In this document: positions 21,445 through 21,990 of the stretch, one piece after another
Position numbering within the stretch: the stretch's first letter is position 1
Layout of the letters: each line of letters opens with the position of its first letter
NCBI GenBank assembly: GCA_958418185.1
Contig: CATZEP010000013.1
Coordinates: 1 to 21,990 of the forward strand
From: an uncultured Collinsella sp.
Lineage (GTDB): Bacteria > Actinomycetota > Coriobacteriia > Coriobacteriales > Coriobacteriaceae
Direction: 5' to 3'
Length of the DNA: 21,990 nt
Position numbers and translations under genes: made by a program
Notes under the pieces: model-generated
The model's database searches: none
What the model was told of the DNA's origin: nothing
The model's input: the letters and a program-made list of their open reading frames with translations, nothing else

Positions 21445-21990
21445 TGGCAGACGTCAAGAAAGTCGCCACGCGCGTTAGCTATGGCGAGGCGCTTGTCGAG
21501 CTGGGCAATGAGCGCGATGACTTTGTTGTCCTCGACGCCGACTTGGCCGCCGCCACGCAGACCGGTAAGTTTAAGGCCGCGCACCCTGAGCGCTTCTACG
21601 ATGCCGGCATTGCCGAAAGCAACTTGATGGGACTTGCCGCCGGCATTGCGACCACGGGCCACGTTGCCTTTGCGAGCACCTTTGCCATGTTCGCCGCCGG
21701 CCGCGCGTACGAGCAAGTTCGTAATTCCATCGGCTATCCGCACCTCAATGTCAAAATCGGCGCCACGCATGCGGGCATCTCGGTCGGCGAAGACGGCGCC
21801 ACGCATCAGTGCTGTGAGGACATTGCGCTCATGCGCACGATCCCGGGGATGACGGTGATCGTTCCCGCCGATGACATCGAGGCTCGTGCTTGCGTGCGCG
21901 CCGCCTATGAGTTTGAGGGTCCGGTCTACATGCGTTTCGGCCGCCTGGCAACACCGGTCATCAACGACTGCGAGGACTATGAGTTCAAGA
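21444..21990 (+). CDS. Transketolase, C-terminal (pyrimidine-binding) subunit, cut by the window edge
   Basis: The ATG at 21444 overlaps the stop of the N-terminal subunit (TAATG). The 182 codons seen begin with MADVKKVATRVSYGEALVEL, followed by VLDADLAAATQTGKF, and GIAESNLMGLAAGIA (55-69), where E58 is the conserved glutamate that activates thiamine diphosphate. GATHAGISVGEDGATHQ is the substrate-side segment of the pyrimidine domain. Family members are about 310 residues, so some 130 residues, the C-terminal domain, are outside the window. GGGGAGGA (21430-21437) inside the upstream gene is the ribosome site. Further operon genes, possibly a PTS IIA, may follow beyond the edge. Confidence 0.94.
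   Translation, partial: MADVKKVATRVSYGEALVELGNERDDFVVLDADLAAATQTGKFKAAHPERFYDAGIAESNLMGLAAGIATTGHVAFASTFAMFAAGRAYEQVRNSIGYPHLNVKIGATHAGISVGEDGATHQCCEDIALMRTIPGMTVIVPADDIEARACVRAAYEFEGPVYMRFGRLATPVINDCEDYEFK

Noticed and set aside
1..21990. CRISPR arrays, tRNA or rRNA genes, insertion sequences with transposase
   Set aside because: No regularly spaced direct repeats, no cloverleaf-like segments and no transposase motifs were seen on either strand. A short or degenerate tRNA could be missed by eye.

Overview
The window looks like a chromosomal segment of a high-GC actinobacterium of the class Coriobacteriia, probably close to Collinsella. This rests on G+C-rich third codon positions, the flavour of the proteins and the mix of genes; no rRNA, tRNA or other marker confirms it, so the placement is an inference. 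It carries 16 protein genes: 14 complete and one cut at each edge. I see no insertion sequence, integrase, CRISPR array or phage gene.

Region 1 (1-5176) is housekeeping. A leftward metallo-beta-lactamase-fold (YycJ/WalJ-like) gene runs off the left edge. Divergent from it is the conserved trio tilS-hpt-ftsH, ending in a strong terminator. Region 2 (5195-7545) holds an aminotransferase gene bracketed by two hairpins that share a 16-base core, then a PHP-domain phosphoesterase and a terminator shared with the convergent gene. Region 3 (7568-11894) has a leftward RumA/RlmD-type RNA methyltransferase and, divergent from it, a three-gene polar amino acid ABC transporter (Tat-lipoprotein binding protein, permease, ATPase). 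The divergent gap contains a 147-base palindromic element with perfect 39-base arms, and a promoter with a candidate operator. A 107-base imperfect hairpin separates the binding protein gene from the permease gene. Region 4 (11895-15304) has an EF-G-like GTPase with eroded nucleotide-binding motifs, facing a secreted DNA/RNA non-specific endonuclease across a bidirectional terminator.

Region 5 (15424-21990) is a sugar-use locus. A leftward LacI-family repressor is divergent from a rightward series: PTS EIIBC of the fructose class, a GatZ/KbaZ-family protein, a transaldolase, and transketolase in two subunits, the second cut by the window edge. The simplest reading is that a ketose (or a polyol or ketose relative) is imported as a phosphate, reshaped by the GatZ-like protein (possibly by epimerisation, as no GatY/KbaY aldolase is present), and fed into the pentose phosphate pool by transaldolase and transketolase. 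The actual substrate cannot be read from the sequence.

The most unusual content is not in the proteins. Several intergenic stretches hold long, precise secondary structures: the 147-base palindrome (9126-9272), the paired hairpins around the aminotransferase gene, the hairpin after the binding protein gene, and two structured gaps inside the sugar locus. One of those (18337-18397) has two perfect helices arranged as an H-type pseudoknot. The other (19761-19834) is an intrinsic terminator whose loop and stem can pair with the loop of the preceding hairpin. These are the best candidates for something undescribed.
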